DNA of 64,000 bases from Paragyromitra xinjiangensis (GCA_038503065.1 JBCAMK010000005.1:2232001-2296000); one strand, 5' to 3'. Numbered from the stretch's first letter, positions 43,886 to 58,077 are shown. Notes: generated by a model not told the origin, from the sequence alone. Translations and numbers: made by a program.

Positions 43886-46800
43886 CTATAGTCGTGCAAA
43901 ATGTTTACACCAAATCCAACCTAGTTCTCCGTTCTTATCGTCTTGATTCTTGGCTAACCAGATTTCACCCTTTGTACCGACAACCTGCGCAAAATAGTTA
44001 GCACGCCGTACTGAATATCTTCAGAGAGAAGGAACTTACATCAAAGATCTCTCCCTCAACATAGGTCAGGTACGGAAACCCTCCTTCCCTTCTCTGCTTG
44101 TCGATATTGAACTCATATAAACTCGCCGCTACGAATATTGGTGTACCACCCCCTGATAAGGTAAGGGTCCTTCTTTGACTATGCATTGAGCTTGCCACTG
44201 ATGGAGCTCTTGAAGGCGTTCGTGAGAGGTTTCTTGGTGACCCAGAAGGTTCACATGGATCACCTTTCATTTCTCGATCATCGTCCATCGGCATTGCAGA
44301 AGAAAAAACTGATGGTGGCGCTGGTGAAGGTGCACGTGAAGGATTTCGGCTCTCCACACGTGGGTCAATTAATGAAGAACTTGACGCATATGCTGTCTGA
44401 GTTTCTGGTCCGTCGAAGAGTGTTTCCGCAAGGGAGTACGTTCGTGACGATGGACGAGAAAAGTCGCGGTTTACAGTCGGTTGTCGTTCCGAGTATGAGC
44501 GCTGGACTTGGGGATTTAGACTGCTCATTGACGGTGTTCTATGCGGGAGTGTATGTGCGATTGAAGGAGACCGATTACGAGGGCTCTGAGCCAGGTTGGG
44601 TAAAAGCGGTAGGACTCCTGGAGCCATTGCTACCAATGGCGAGAGCGCTGACCCTCCACTGTAGCGCCGCTCAGATCTACTATCGAAGAATCGTTCGGAC
44701 TTGTCAAAAAAGGAAGATGCTGTTGGTGAATGGGTGGTAAGAGACATAGCTCGATCTCGTGCTCCTGGTGATGGATCCCGTACTTCTGGGGCCATAGTTC
44801 CAGTTGACGGTCTTCTGTGAGCTGCGGGATCTTCGAAAGCCTCTAATGAGAGTGTTGCAACTGACGGTGAAAGTGATGAGCTCGGGGGAGGCATTAACGC
44901 CGCTTTCAAGGATCCTTATTGAAATCAGTTTTACAGTTCCTGCTTTCGAAGACGGCTGTGCCAGCCTTCCAACTTACCATCGCAAACACTCAACTGACTC
45001 AGAACACTTTCATTATAGGAGAAATCTCCCTCAAACCCTCTGACGATGTCCTCCAACGACTCCGACGTTGCAAGCTCCGGAAATGTCATCTTGATTTTCG
45101 ACGCCCAACTGTTCATCCAAAGAGCCTGTAATTCCACAAAGTTCGTTAAGACTGCGTCTACAAGTCGTTTCGTAAGTCGGAACAGTTTCGGAAGCTCGTC
45201 AATCAATGTCTCGTTCAGTGCCAAATAAGCGTCTGCTAAATCTTTAGTCTTCTTATCAGGTGTATCTCCTCGCTCCTTGATAGCCCTAAACCGAGCATAA
45301 TCAACTGCCTTTTTGTTGCGCTTGGTCATTATTCTCTGGGGGCTCTCGTGCATTTTCAGAAGCATTTCCAAAGGCTCAATCGCATGTTTCCGAACCCGGA
45401 GTTTCTAGTTCATCAACGGTATTAGCAAATAATTTCCAGTAAGAAATGAGGTTTCTTACATGTTCAGTGAGATAGGTTGTCGCCAGCTCTCGCATTGCAC
45501 TATCGAATTTTCTCCACTTCGTTTCAAGCTCCGCATACTGCGAGTGCGAGAAATCCACAAACTGTTGGATCGTTTGTGTATATTCGAGGAACTTTTCCAC
45601 ATGGCCCTGGATGTCTAAGTTATAGATTTCGATATCCCGAATAATGACCTGGACTTGCACGAAGTGCATATTGTAGTTCTCGAAAAGCCTGTTATAGGTC
45701 ATATCGACAACTACCTCTGACAGCCCAACTGATTGCTTCAACTTCTCCGCACGGCGTGCAAAAGCCTTGGTGATCCCATGTCCAATATCAGACTCCTGTC
45801 TCTTTCCTCCTCGTCCTACTATCTTCTCCACCATATCTTTCCGCTTCTTCATTTCGTTAATCCGGTTAGCAACGAACTTCATCTCTTTAGCGGCGACGTC
45901 GAGTTGGGTATAGTCAGGGTGACTTCGGGGTGTGCATTCCAGAAGCTGTGTGAGCAGTAAGGGGTATTTCAATATTCTCTGGACTGGCTTGATCAGTAAT
46001 GATTCCAGGTTCCAGGCACTAGTGAGATCCTCGGCGCAGGTTTTGCATTCCTATCACATGATTAGTTCAAATCGCAATAGGACAAATAAGGACGGCAACA
46101 AGCATACTGTTAGCCAAATTGCAACGCCTCTGTTGTCTTGCAGCTTTGCCAGCCGCCCCACGGCGTTGTCGTGGTTCTTGCAGTATTCCCCATACACCTT
46201 TTCCATGTTGTAGAACATGTCCATGAATACCTCTCCCACATACGTCTTCCGATCCTTCTCCTCTTCTTGCTCGAAATCCTCCATTAGGCCGCTATTTCTC
46301 TCGTCGCTACTCATAACCGAGCCAGCGATGCTGGCTGCGCTGCTAGCAACACCACTCCTTGCCCTTCGCATTACATAGACACTTCCTACAGCCATTCTTA
46401 GAGACTCTAGGAAGGCCTTTGAAAACTGAACTATTGAATCGGTATTTCCAAACAGAACTTTGATATCATCGAGAGTTATCGCAGCGCACGCGTTTGCTGA
46501 TCCTTTGTAAATTTCCATAGCAACAGTCATATCCCTAAAATATGAACACTCTGTGTCGACCAGTTCCTTCAGCAAATGTCGTCGCTTAGTCATCATTTTT
46601 AGCTCAGGCGGGATCTGTGGTAAGATCTGCTCCTGGGAGTGTATCGAAGACGATTCACGTTTAGTGGGTGCCATGGAGGAAGCTGGTGTTTCTGAGTTTC
46701 GATGGCCATTCTGCCCAGTAGAAGCGTTGCTAAGTCGTGATTCGATTTCAGAGTAGAAGCTTGATGACGGAGAATTTGAAGATTTTCCAGCATAGGATTG

Positions 46801-49800
46801 GTCGAGGCTTGGTCTTTGACTAGAGTATTGATCTAAGCTCTGCCGCGAACCCATGTAAGAAGAGCTTTGGTAATCTAGGCTTGGTCTAGAACTTTCAGTG
46901 TGACTTTCAGTTTGACTTTCCATAGTTGGGGCTGTATGCCATCGATCGAAGTTTGGTCTGGTGTTCGCTGGTGGATCTGGTAGAACACTTGAAGGTTCGT
47001 CGTGCTGCACAGGCACCTGGATTGCTAAACCCAACGGCTCGGTATCCCTTTGTATTTCCGGAAGCTGCAGCGGGTACGAAGGGAATCCGTAGGTAGGCAT
47101 TCTATGGTTTGTGTAACCCGAATAACTTGTTGGAACTGGCGGGGCGCTCATCGCAGAAGGGGATGGTGAGACAGCTCTAGGCGGATCTTTCGCAGGTGGA
47201 ACAGGGGGTAGGAAATGTGAATCCTTCGGCGGCGGTGTTGGAGGAAGCGGGGAGTCGATTTCTTCCATGTCATGAAACTGACGCGGAGTAGTCGGCGAAT
47301 CAAGAAGAGAGCTCATAGAAATTCTTCTAGCCGGGTGGACATCCATCTCGGGGCTAGGCGATGCAGACGTCCAACCGTCTGACTGGTCATCCGTGCTTGG
47401 CCGAGCCGAATCCGGGACCTCTGAGCAAGACGTGGAATCGTATTGTTCGTCGTATTCTCCATCACAATGTGAATATTCCCCTTCCGTCTCATCCGTCTCA
47501 GTTTCATCACGCTCGTGCTCTGCCTCTGTATCTTCGCCGTCTTCTGTTTCCTCTCCTTGATATTCATCTTGGGTTTCTCCCTCGTATTCATCAAGGGTCT
47601 CCATTTCCCTATCCGTGAAATCTACCTCCGTATTCGCATATGACTTCAGAAAATCCTCCCTGGGCTCATCATAATGCTCAAATACATCTGCGATAGTAGC
47701 CCTATCGTCAATTGGCGTATCAGATGTATTAGAATTCATAGGAGATACTGGAGATAAGCCTCCCTTTTCTCTACTAAGCATAATCGGTATATAAGCGTCG
47801 GTAGGGCTCGTGGTCGCCTCTCGTTGGTCGCTAGGCGGAGGGTCCACCACAACGCCAACAGAATTGAACATATGATGTGCTGGCATGTCCGGAACCGGAG
47901 GGGGGGGGTCTCGACTGTATTCGGGACTAATGCTCCAACCTGACCAACTCGAATCAGGCCTAAGGAACGTTGACACCTGCGTGAGAAGAGGTGGCTGGTT
48001 AGGCGAGTCGGGTGTGACGATAAGTGGAATAGACGGCTCTTCGCGTCTAGGCTCAATCAACGAGAATGGCCTCGCACGTGTCCTTGGAGATATAGTGTCT
48101 TCTTTGTTTAGTGGTTGAACACGTTTAAACGATAGGTTTTCACTCCTACCTTCATTTGAAAATGGGATATCATCCTCGAAAGATGATTCAGAAGAATTCC
48201 TACTTATGGTCGATGCCTGCGATTGTGGTCGCTCGTAAACATCAATGTCTGGTACCTCTAGGGCTTCTTGAAAGTTGTCTTCTTCCGCTTGAGCCTCCAA
48301 ACTTAAATCCACGGGACTGTCCGCGTCTAGATTAGCGCCCATTGGTTCGGTTTCCCCGAGCTCTTGGAAGCTAGTCTCCACTCTAATTTCATCATCAGTA
48401 GGCTGTATCTGAGATCCCAATGGTTCTTCCTGATCTTCGTCTTCCTCGTCGATCCTTTCACTAACGGCACTCCTCAAAGTCTCCTCTTCGATTTCCCCCC
48501 TAACACTACGTTTAGAGTGCCCTCTAGAAACAACCTTCACTTGCCCCTCATTGGTCTCTTTTAGTGTCCTGTTAAAAGCGCTCTGAATCCGTGCTCTCCT
48601 AGCAGCGAAATCTACTTGCCCCAATTCTGGTATTTTTCTTTTGACTTCTTTACCTCTATTCTCCCCAACGCTTGAGCTTCTAACTCCTCTACCACGCTGA
48701 ATTCCTACATCTTTCGTATATCCTCCAGGTGGTGATGTCGGAGATTGTCCATTTTGGAATTTTTGCCGTGAAGAAGATGATGCCGAGTTGGCCGTTTGTA
48801 GACGATTCCGGGAAGACCGCAATGGTGGGGATTTAGCAGGCAGGGGCGCAGATATGTATGCTGCTAGCCTAGGACTACTTATAGGTTGGGGGGTACGTCG
48901 CGATCCATGTGAAGATACGGCAATTGGCGCAAGGCTCTCTGCTTTTGATCCACTACCCTTACGTTTCGGATTAGGAGATGAGGGCGAAGCAACCCGTGAT
49001 TTTGGTAGAGGAATGTTCGATTTGTTAAGCGGTGGAGATCGAGCAGGCGTAGGGCCCCGCGTAGATCTGGTGAACATAGGATCCATCTCAAATTCGTCGG
49101 GGGAGCCGTAAATTTCAATGTTTGATCTACTTCTTCGATGGCGCAAAGGCGTGCTAGCCCCGGGGCTGTATGATTCTCCTTCGGTATCGGCAAGCGAAGC
49201 TGCAGATGGTGAATGGATCTCTAGAGCAGAACGGCTTCTCCGATGCCCATTGTTATGATTTACCTGAAGACGCTTATCGTTGACTGATGTATCTAGAGGC
49301 GGTAAATTTCTCGGATTGCTGAACCCACTATCAGAAACATTGCTCGCTTTACGTGACCTTAGTCGTTGAGAAGGCCCATTGCTGCTGCTGCTACCACTAC
49401 CAGCATTGCCGCCGGCCCTCTCCCCTCTATTCCCATCACGTAAACTCTGAGCAGACATCGACCGCTCAACACCCTTTCCTCTTCCGTTTGATAGAGATGA
49501 ACTCGACCTTGGAGCTGTCTGCCCATTCCCACCAGCCGGCTTCCATGCAGGTGACTTCCTGGTCTTATATCCGACGGGACCTGCGGCTACGGCTACGGCT
49601 GGGATGCGATTGCTAGGATTCGGAATTTTTTCGTCTTGCTTATTATTGAACCGACTCACGATATCCTTGAAATTGGGTGAATGGGTGTTTCCCGTTGTAG
49701 ATCCGGATTTTGTTAGCGGAGTCGAAACGGATCTACTTGGAGGGACTTGTCGGTACGGGGATACATAGTTGGACTTTGCCACTATTGTTGAAGATTTCGG

Positions 49801-49911
49801 AAGCATTTTCTGCTGCTTTGGAGGGGGTGAGGTTATCGAGGATGACGGTGGTTCAGGAAGTGGGCCATTTGGAGGTGGGCGCGCAGAAGCATCAAGACTA
49901 CTAGGAGGCAT
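43886..49911 (-). CDS. RhoGEF (DH) - BAR - SH3 protein, dynamin-binding-protein type
   Basis: Exons 49911-46108, 46050-45460, 45404-44978, 44914-44040 and 43984-43886, all GT-AG, give 1931 aa. Residues 1-~1090 are disordered, Ser/Pro/Arg-rich, with acidic Glu/Thr repeats near 780-840. The DH domain begins at about 1105 (RRHLLKELVDTECSYFRDM) and continues across intron 1 to LLIKPVQRILKYPLLL. The BAR domain spans roughly 1355-1600 (AFARRAEKLKQSVGLSE, HESPQRIMTKRNKKAVDYAR). After a second disordered linker the C terminus is an SH3-like module (VAASLYEFNID, FPYLTYVEGEIFD, KGEIWLAKNQDD, GWIWCKHFARL). It should activate Cdc42/Rho at curved cortical membranes during polarised growth or septation, as S. 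pombe Gef1 does. A GTG at 49947 is not needed; the ATG at 49911 starts the protein. Confidence 0.9.
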
Positions 49912-51468
49912 TGCTGTAGGACATGTGGGTTTATCAGAAGTACGCACGGGAGGGGAAGCACGCCAAACGACGACCGAGAGAAAAGAACGTAGTTGTGATG
50001 AATAAAAGTCTGCGCAGGATGATGCAGTTGTTTTGTTTGCTTTGCCGGAGTTGGTGGGTGTGTTGGGGGGAGTTGCTGGCTGGTCAGCTGGGCATGCACT
50101 AGGAATGTATTCTGCAGCGCGATGTTACTACTCAATGTTTAGCACTTCCGTGGTTGAGAGGATGGGCTATATGGGTGGCCTGTATAAGTGAAAATGGATT
50201 TTGTACGTTTTGATGTTTGTATTAAGTGGGATTTCGAGAGTGAGGTTATTATGCAGTGGGGATCTCCCCGCGTTGGTTTCTCGCTTTTCGGAACTGCCGT
50301 CCTTAATCAGCCAGGAAGTTAGATGGGCGGGATGGATTGGGCGAAGACAGGAGAGGGAAGTGCAGCGAGGTGTGTTGTGGTCTCCTGCTGCTGCTGTGTG
50401 ATTCTAGAAGCGGAGGGGAAGGTGTTCTATCCTCACCGTGAAGTGTGATGTTGATCCTGTTCCTGGAGTTGTTGCCTCTTTCTTCTTTTTCTTCCTCTTC
50501 TTCTCCTATGTTGCTTGCTCCGTATCTCACAACCTTCATGAATCCTCAGCCAGCAAATATGGGCCTATGGGCTCAGAGAGGGAAGGATGAGTGTCGGAGC
50601 TAGATTGGGAAAAGTGTGAACAGGAAACAAGTATTGAGCAGAAGGGAAAGGAAGCCTGTGAGGACACAACCCCCTGCCTGCAAGTGCTTTACGAGTAGAG
50701 TACAGACAGACCAGACCCTGGCCGGGTTCTCGGAGGGAGATACGACGAACCACCCCACAGAAGATGTAAGTATGTATGTATGTATGTTACTATCCGGAAT
50801 CCCAGGCTGAGGATAAACACCAGGTGCAGCTCAGGAATGATGGGGTGGTTTCGATGCGGGAGTGTCGTGATTGCACGGGAATTAAGATGGGTTTGAGGGG
50901 CAAATCTGCGTTCGGGGGAGGCAAAGGACGCAAAGACTGCTTCCTGGTACCAGTGTGGATTGATGGGACTGATTGAGGCGTCAGGAGTTGTCCATTTGCT
51001 GTCTTCTTTTTCTTACTCGTGCTCTCACTCGCTGTGGCATCCAGCTGTCTTCTGTCTACGTGAGTTGCGCAACCTGAGCAAGGTCTGACAGAAAAGCGTG
51101 CCTCCTCTCCAATCGCAGAGCCTAATTGTGAGGCAAGGGGGTTGCTGTCCGGGAAGCCCACAGACATTCTTCTTTGAGGGTATGAGCGTCATTGCTGTGA
51201 TTGGCTGCTGGTTGGTCGTAGGCTGCAGTCTCAATGACCCTGGCACGCTAAAACTAGCCCACACCCAGGGACAGAAGCTATTTTTCTACGATCGAAACTT
51301 ATTTTGGGACGCGGTCGCGTTTCGTTTAAGCGTGTGCTCCAACGCGCTCACCGTTTCGTTCGAGATCGTCATCCAGAAGCGTTGCCCACCTCCACATACA
51401 AATTCCAATCATAGCCCTTTCTTTCCTTCTTGCTTCTAAAACTATCACACAAATCATCGTCCACGACC
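49912..51468. promoter_or_regulatory. Divergent promoter region, RhoGEF-BAR / TERT
   Basis: 1.56 kb between opposing ATGs. It contains a TATG microsatellite at ~50766-50786 and mixed sequence; no protein-like frame was recognised. Both genes must take their promoters and 5' UTRs from this interval. Confidence 0.5.
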
Positions 51469-54400
51469 ATGGTTGCCACTAGGAAGCGAAAACGGGCAAA
51501 GAGTCAACGCGATGGCAAACGCGGAGATGCTGACGATCGTGGAGGCACAATGGCTAAACATCCACCCCAGTCAACAGCTCCCGACCCTCGACCTCAAACA
51601 AAGAAAGTTCGGATTCGACACCCGTCAAAAATGCAATTGCCCGTCTCATCTCCTCAATCACTGTCCATCCATCATCCAGTGTTATCTATATATTTTCCCA
51701 TTTTGCTACTACTCCGCACGTTCCTTGAGCAGAGCCTCTCGTTTTCATCAAAGTCAAGGGGTCTGAAGAAACTGGCAAAAATTAATAAGGAGACTGAACC
51801 CGATCTGTCGTTTCTCCTGGATACGACTCTTGTGGGCCTGGAGCAGTTACGAACGCAAAATGCCACGCTAGATATTGAAGATGCTACCCAATCGAGCGGA
51901 GGTTCCCGTCCAACGAGCTCCTCACAGTCACAGGTACAATTCTATCTTGCACCAATAACCCTTGACAATGTCCACATTCCAATCCCTCAGAATTCCCTCT
52001 AATCTTGATAGCAGGTTGTGGATATAGTCCTCCATACTCTCTTTTCTCGGTCCTTATCGCTATCTAGACCAAATAGTCGCACAGCGTATGGCAAACCAAA
52101 CAATATATTAGCTCAAGGATACAGAGAGAATACATCTAGTAATCGCCACACAGCTCAAGGTTTCAATCTCGGCCCTTGCGGAATAGATGTTGTAAATTTC
52201 TATCCGAATACCCACGTCGGCACTTTGAAGTCGCCAATTTGGGCTAAGCTTTTTGGTATACTAGGGGAGGATATAATGATTGATCTTTTACTAAACACGA
52301 GCATATTCCTTCTGCTAGATGGAAACTTGTGCGATGTTACGAAAGCCAATTACTACCAACTTGCAGGTTAGTTTCTCGGCCGTGCTTGCAATTTAACTTA
52401 TATTTTTTCCTTCACCCGGTTATGAGCTATCTCGGTAAATAAGTGGGTTTTCTTGCAACTTCCCCTTTAGGTTTTTTTATGCATGACATGTCTTGACGAG
52501 CCGACAACCGACCTCTGTTCCCAGCTTTTATCCCCTTTCTAGCTCTTGTTCCTGAGCACTGCATCTCACCCAAGGTGTCGGTTTACGCGTATCAAGAAGG
52601 GGCCTCTTTCAAGAGATCAAAGATTAACGCTTCCGCAACTTTTTTCCTTAGGGCCACCACTCTCGGATTTTTTGAATAACCCAGCACCGGTAGCCCCCAC
52701 CGCTAAGGCTAGCCTTCAACGATCTTCCGTCGCAGCACCAGGGACCCGTTCCGTTGGTGCACCCTTGAAACGCCCCGTGTCGGAAATTGAAGGCACCAGC
52801 GCCAAGCTTATTGACAAGAAGATTAAACCGAACCGTCCCGCTGCCGCGGCCGCGTATCTTACCAATCGCAATAGGAACAAAACCGGCCAAAATAGCATCG
52901 ACAATTCTAACGGTCGCAATTCTGATGATCTTCTGCAGCCTTCCAATAAACAAAAATTACAGAATGCGAAGGCAGCAGTGGCACGGGATTTGCGGACACC
53001 TGGGGAGATCTTTTTTGTCAGGTCTAGAATGTTTTACTCGAAACCAGCTTATAATGCCCATGGGGAAGTGCTATTCGGCTTACGTCATATACGTACGTTG
53101 ATGCTCTCTTCGGTTTTCTTTTCCCCCGTAAAGCTTTTGTTTTGTTTTCCCAATGTAGCGGTGAACATGCCGCACGGTGTCACGTGCACCTGTAAACATC
53201 TCGTATTCTCCAGGGTATGCAAGTTCCGTGTATTGTTGTCAGAGCTAGGTTACACGAGCAGCCCATCAACTAATATACCCAATCGTCTCTTGAACTATCA
53301 TCCACAATGCTTTGCACTCGCTTCCTTGCTGCCGCGCTTCTGTATCAGATGTACTAAAAAAATACCATGAGGCATCGCAGACGTCTTAAACCGCTTCTCA
53401 GACGCAAATGTGAGATCCCATACAGTGCATATACTCAAACACATCTTCCCACGCCAGTTCGACCTCCACAATGTCTTCACGTCCAAAGTTGACAGGAAGG
53501 AGACGGTGCATGCGTTTAAAGACTACACCCTCCGAGAACAAGAGATTGCTGCTGTGAATAAAGGCCTTAAACCCGGAACGGCAGAAAATGTCCCAAAAAG
53601 GCTAAGAGGAACCGCCTTTGAATTAGTGGCTAGAATGCAGAAGCTACATAAAAGATGTTCGTATCATGCGCTGGTGAAATATTATTGCCCTGCCTGGGTG
53701 AGTTTTATAGTACTAGATCCTTGGCTTAGTGGTGGTCAAACGCTTATCTCTATTGTAGCTCTGTGATGAGGGTGTCCCTGATAGACGTATCACCATCCTC
53801 AAGGATAAACCCTCGAATCCAGTCAATGCTAGTAAAGGTACTGTAACCCAAGCCAAATTTCATTCTCTAGCACTATTAACACCACAAGCGCAGCCTCGGA
53901 CTCTGGGGCAAAAATTGTGGAGCAAAAAGAAGCCTTCGCTGATTTTGCGTCAACTTCCGGCGAGGTATCAGCATTCGCTCGAGCTGTCGTTGAAAATGCC
54001 ATACCCCGGGATTTTTGGGGTAAGGGTGAAGGAGGTGAGACGAATAAAAAAATCGTCATGTATAATGTGGATCGGTTTGTCAAACTGAGAAGATTTGAGA
54101 CTTTCTCGCTGCATGAGGTGATGCAAAAGTTGAAGGTAGAACTCTTACTTTTTTCTCCTGACCTATTAGACTAACAATATGGTGTGTACCAATGACATCA
54201 GCTTACCGAGTTTGACTGGCTCCGTCCCCCCAGCACTTCCTCAAGTACCAATCTCTCCTTCTCTGACACGCTCAAGCGTCGTGAACTCCTTGCGGAATTC
54301 CTCTATTGGTTCTTTGATTCCTTCCTAATTCCGTTACTTCGCGCACACTTCTACATTACCGAATCCAACGTGCACCGGAATCGTATCTTCTATTTTCGTC

Positions 54401-56377
54401 ACGACGTGTGGCGGAAACTTGCCGAACCCGTTCTAAATAGGTTCAAGACAGACATGTTCGTAGAGCTTAAGACGGAGAGGGCCAAAAAGGTATTAGACCA
54501 AAGGAAATTGGGATTTGCGCAAGTTAGGCTATTGCCAAAAGAGCTGGGTGTTCGGCCAATCATGAATTTAAGGAGAAGGGAACTGAAAATTGTTAGTGGT
54601 CCAGTTCGAGTGATTTTTCATGCCGGTGGGCGATAGCTGACTGTCATGTAGGATAAATGGAAAGGGAGAAGCAAAGGAAAATTGGTGTTGGGGCCGAGTA
54701 TTAATTCTATTATGACACCAGTTCACAATATCTTATCATTTGAGAAAGTTTGATCCCTCGCACATGTCCATGCCTGCAGACGCTAACCCAAACCGTAGAC
54801 AAGGAAAGCAGACAAAGTGGGGTCATCGATGGGCTCAGTTGCCGAAATATATCTCAAACTCAAATCTTTTCAAACTCGCCTTAAAGAAAAGGGATGGCTT
54901 GGACGGAAACTATACTTTGCAAAAGTTGATATCAAGTCTTGCTTCGACACGATCCCTCAGAAAAGGCTGCTCAAGGTCATTGAGGATATCATTACCGAAG
55001 ATGAATATCGCATCGAAAAATACGCCGAAATCAAACCTCCAGCGTATCAACAAACGATCGTTGGTGCTAAAAAGCCGATTAAAAAGTTCTTGGCAAGAGC
55101 GAATCTGGCAGATGAATTCGGGAGATTTGAAGATTATGCAAAATCGGAGGTAGAAGGTGGTAAGAAAAAGAATACAGTGTTTGTCGACGATGTTGTGCAC
55201 CAATTCAAAGAAACGGGCCCCTTATTGGATCTGTTAGAAGAACATGTGCAGCATAATATCATCAAGATCGGAAAAAAATTCTTCCGCCAGAAGAACGGTA
55301 TCCCACAAGGCTCTGTTCTTTCTGCAACCCTCTGCAACTTCTTTTATGGTGATCTTGAGAGGAAAAAGCTCCCATTTACGCTGGATGAAGATGGCATACT
55401 TTTGCGACTTGTCGATGACTTTTTGTTTATCACGTTGAATAAGAGCAACGCAGAGGAGTTCTTGAATATCATGCATCAAGGACATCCGGAGTATGGCGCA
55501 TTTGTGAGTATTGATAAGACATTGGTGAATTTTGAGGTTAGTCTTGGTGGGAGGAAGGTCAATCGCTCAGCTAGCACTTCGGAATTCCCATATTGCGGAA
55601 ACTTGGTGAATATGAAAACGTTAGGTGTAAGGAAAGATAGGGACAGGGGCGTTGGCACAAGTATGAGCCTACGCGCACTTCTTCGTTGACGATGTGGATT
55701 ATTAACCGGAGTATATCAGATGTGAACGACTTACTTACTGTCGATTACTCGAAAGGGGCCGGACGGGGACTTCACAGGAAAGCGGTGAGGTAAGTCTACT
55801 ATCCATTCCTACCCCATTTCAGATAAATATCTAATTCCCCCGTAGCGCCTTCAAGATCCTCACTCATCCGATGTATTATGACACCGAATTCAACGGTTAT
55901 CAAGAAGTTTTAAAGAACATCTACCATAGTTTCATGGAAGCCGCAATGAAATTCCACCGGGCCGTTAAAGCCCTTACTGGCTCTAAACAGCCCTCGGGAT
56001 CTTTTATTATCAAGGTTATTTCAGACCTCCTGGAACTCGCGGTTGTCATGCTCAAGAACTCAATTGGGAAATCCCACCGTATAGTTACAGGAACACAAAT
56101 TAGATGGTTCGTATGAACTCTTTACTGATTCTTTTTTCTACTTTCCGCAAAGTTGCAGGAACGCAGATAGCTCCTAAGGAGTTGAGATTAACTAATTCCT
56201 GGTGCGGTACTTAGGTTGGGAGCACAAGGGTTCAAGAAAATTTTAGGTAGAAAGCAAACAAATTATCGTGAGCTGCTGAAGTGGTTGGATAATATAATAA
56301 GGAATGAGAAGGTTGGAGGGATGGCTACGAAGATTTCGTTCTTGGAGAGTGATCCTTTTCAGTCTTTTCGATATTGA
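51469..56377 (+). CDS. TERT: Telomerase reverse transcriptase
   Basis: Twelve exons: 51469-51933, 52015-52366, 52652-53092, 53381-53697, 53759-53837, 53894-54135, 54202-54591, 54652-54747, 54799-55660, 55720-55789, 55846-56106, 56215-56377. All are GT-AG, the frame is kept throughout, and the product is 1245 aa. It adds telomeric repeats using the telomerase RNA template. N-terminal landmarks: HPVLSIYFPILLLLRTFLEQ and KANYYQLAG/PPLSDFL. RNA-binding part: FFVRSRMFY, LKHIFPRQFDLHNVFTS, SAFARAVVENAIPRDFWG, DRFVKLRRFETFSLHEV and the T-motif HFYITESN. Reverse transcriptase motifs: 1 and 2 (VRLLPKELGVRPIMNLRRR), A (FAKVDIKSCFD, Asp838), B (NGIPQGSVLSATLCNFFYG), C (LRLVDDFLF, Asp1000-Asp1001), E (EFPYCGNLVNMKTL). 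The thumb ends HRAVKALTG and GRKQTNYRELLKWLD. The first ATG is 51469; an upstream TTG is ignored. All three catalytic Asp are present. Confidence 0.93.
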
Positions 56378-58077
56378 ATTGGGTTGTTTACGATTCCAAG
56401 GGATATATACAACTTCCATACGCAACCTATTTTATGCAATTTCTTTTAGTTTTTAGTGATATCTGGAGCCTCTGCTTTAAGTGCCGTGTACCCTCAAAAT
56501 GATCTGAGCTAGGTAGTTCCAAATCGGCTTTCGAAAAAGCTGAGAGAAACGCCCAAAACGTCGTTAAGCGTCGTTAAGCGTCAGAAATTGTCGTCTGTCA
56601 ACCACTTGCTTACATGTATGTACCTGATGTCGATCAGACGGCTCCAGCCAAAAACATTTCATAGCCCAGTTTAGGACATCTCGTTACAGTCGATAATATA
56701 CGGTATCAGATAGAATGGACCTGCATCAACTTCATCTTTTCCCTTTTGTGACCTCCTCCCGAGCAGAGACCACAGCTCTTGTATGGCTCTATCTCTCTGT
56801 GGGAAAATTATATTGAAGTAATCTCATACCCTTGTAGAGTAAATATTCTTATATGAAAAGGCCCACTGCGCCCGGGTAACCCCTGTCGGGGCCGGAATAT
56901 ACATCCTTCTAAGGCGAGTATCCTTGTAACTTAAACCTTTCTAAAGTGATTTTACTGTAGCTATGTATTGATTGATTGATTGAGTACACCGCAGCTATGT
57001 AGGCTTGGAGATCATGGGTTGAAGCCTATCAATTACCAGTAGCTTCATAAAGAGCTTTGATGAAAGAAAATTTAGATGAAAAGTTTTGGATGAGATCACC
57101 TGGATGAGTATTGATGGTGTGGTTACGTGACGAATTTGGGGGCTTGAAATAACAAAGTTGGGGAGTGACCTCGTTTTTAGTGAGCAAAGGTGCAAAGGGT
57201 CACCGCAAGAGTTAGGAGCGCGGCGGTGGATGGGTTTTTATGCATATGTGCTTGCTTCGGTTATTTCTTCTTTACCATTTCTTCTTTCCTTTCGAGATAG
57301 GAATTATCCTCTCCCCTACCTATATAGTATCTTGCTCTATACACGCCCCGATATACATCTGCATCGATGCGGTATCTATCCACATGCTAAGAGGGAGCAG
57401 ATCTCTACATCACACTAGTGCTCGCATCGAGGAACTTGAACTTCATTTACACAGCCTAGCGTACATATGAATGCAACTGCAACAACCTGAGACAAGTAAA
57501 CCAGATTCAACACCAGGACAACAAACTGAACATCTAGTATATAAACAACACCACCAAGTTAACCACAGTCTATCGCTAGCTCTAAGGCTACCTAGAGCTA
57601 TATACATGCGAATACTAGCGTGTTCATAATCTATATGGAGTTGCAGCTTTATCTCAACTGTCCTGGGTTAAATTATTGTGATCTTCATCGGTAATATAAA
57701 GGCAGTAAATTGTAAGGCAAAGAAATATCTATTGATAATATTCTTGTCAACAATAGGAATCAAGGTACTACAGATACATACACGTAGAATTTCACCATCA
57801 CTCAAGGCAATATCGATTTTCTTCTTTGTTCTTATTGAACTATTAGGCTTTCTTCCCTTGCTGCATGCATTCCAGCCACCTCACTCAAGCCACCGCCCTG
57901 CATGGCCGAACCACCCCACATGACTGAACCACCCTACCTCACTCCATCTCCACTCATTCCATCACATATCTTCTCGCTCAATCTCATACGACACCATTTT
58001 TAAAGATACTTTCCTACCGCCCTCATCGGATTATAGGCAGTAGAACTACAACCAATATCCCATCAAATACCTTTTCA
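56378..58077. other. Intergenic region, no gene seen
   Basis: 1.7 kb between TERT and the unknown gene at 58078. Contains a doubled GTCGTTAAGC string at ~56560-56580 and a TGAT microsatellite at ~56967-56982. No coding frame or RNA gene recognised. Confidence 0.5.

Noticed and set aside
43998..44909. Treating the C-terminal part of the RhoGEF gene as a separate protein, and the plus-strand 184-codon frame at 44186-44740 as a gene
   Set aside because: The first is exon 4 of the RhoGEF gene by phase and SH3 continuity; the second is antisense to it.
53100..53370. Continued open reading beyond TERT exon 3
   Set aside because: Skipping it joins RHI to HVLNRF, the conserved TERT sequence, at a perfect GTACGT donor and CAG acceptor; kept only as possible intron retention.
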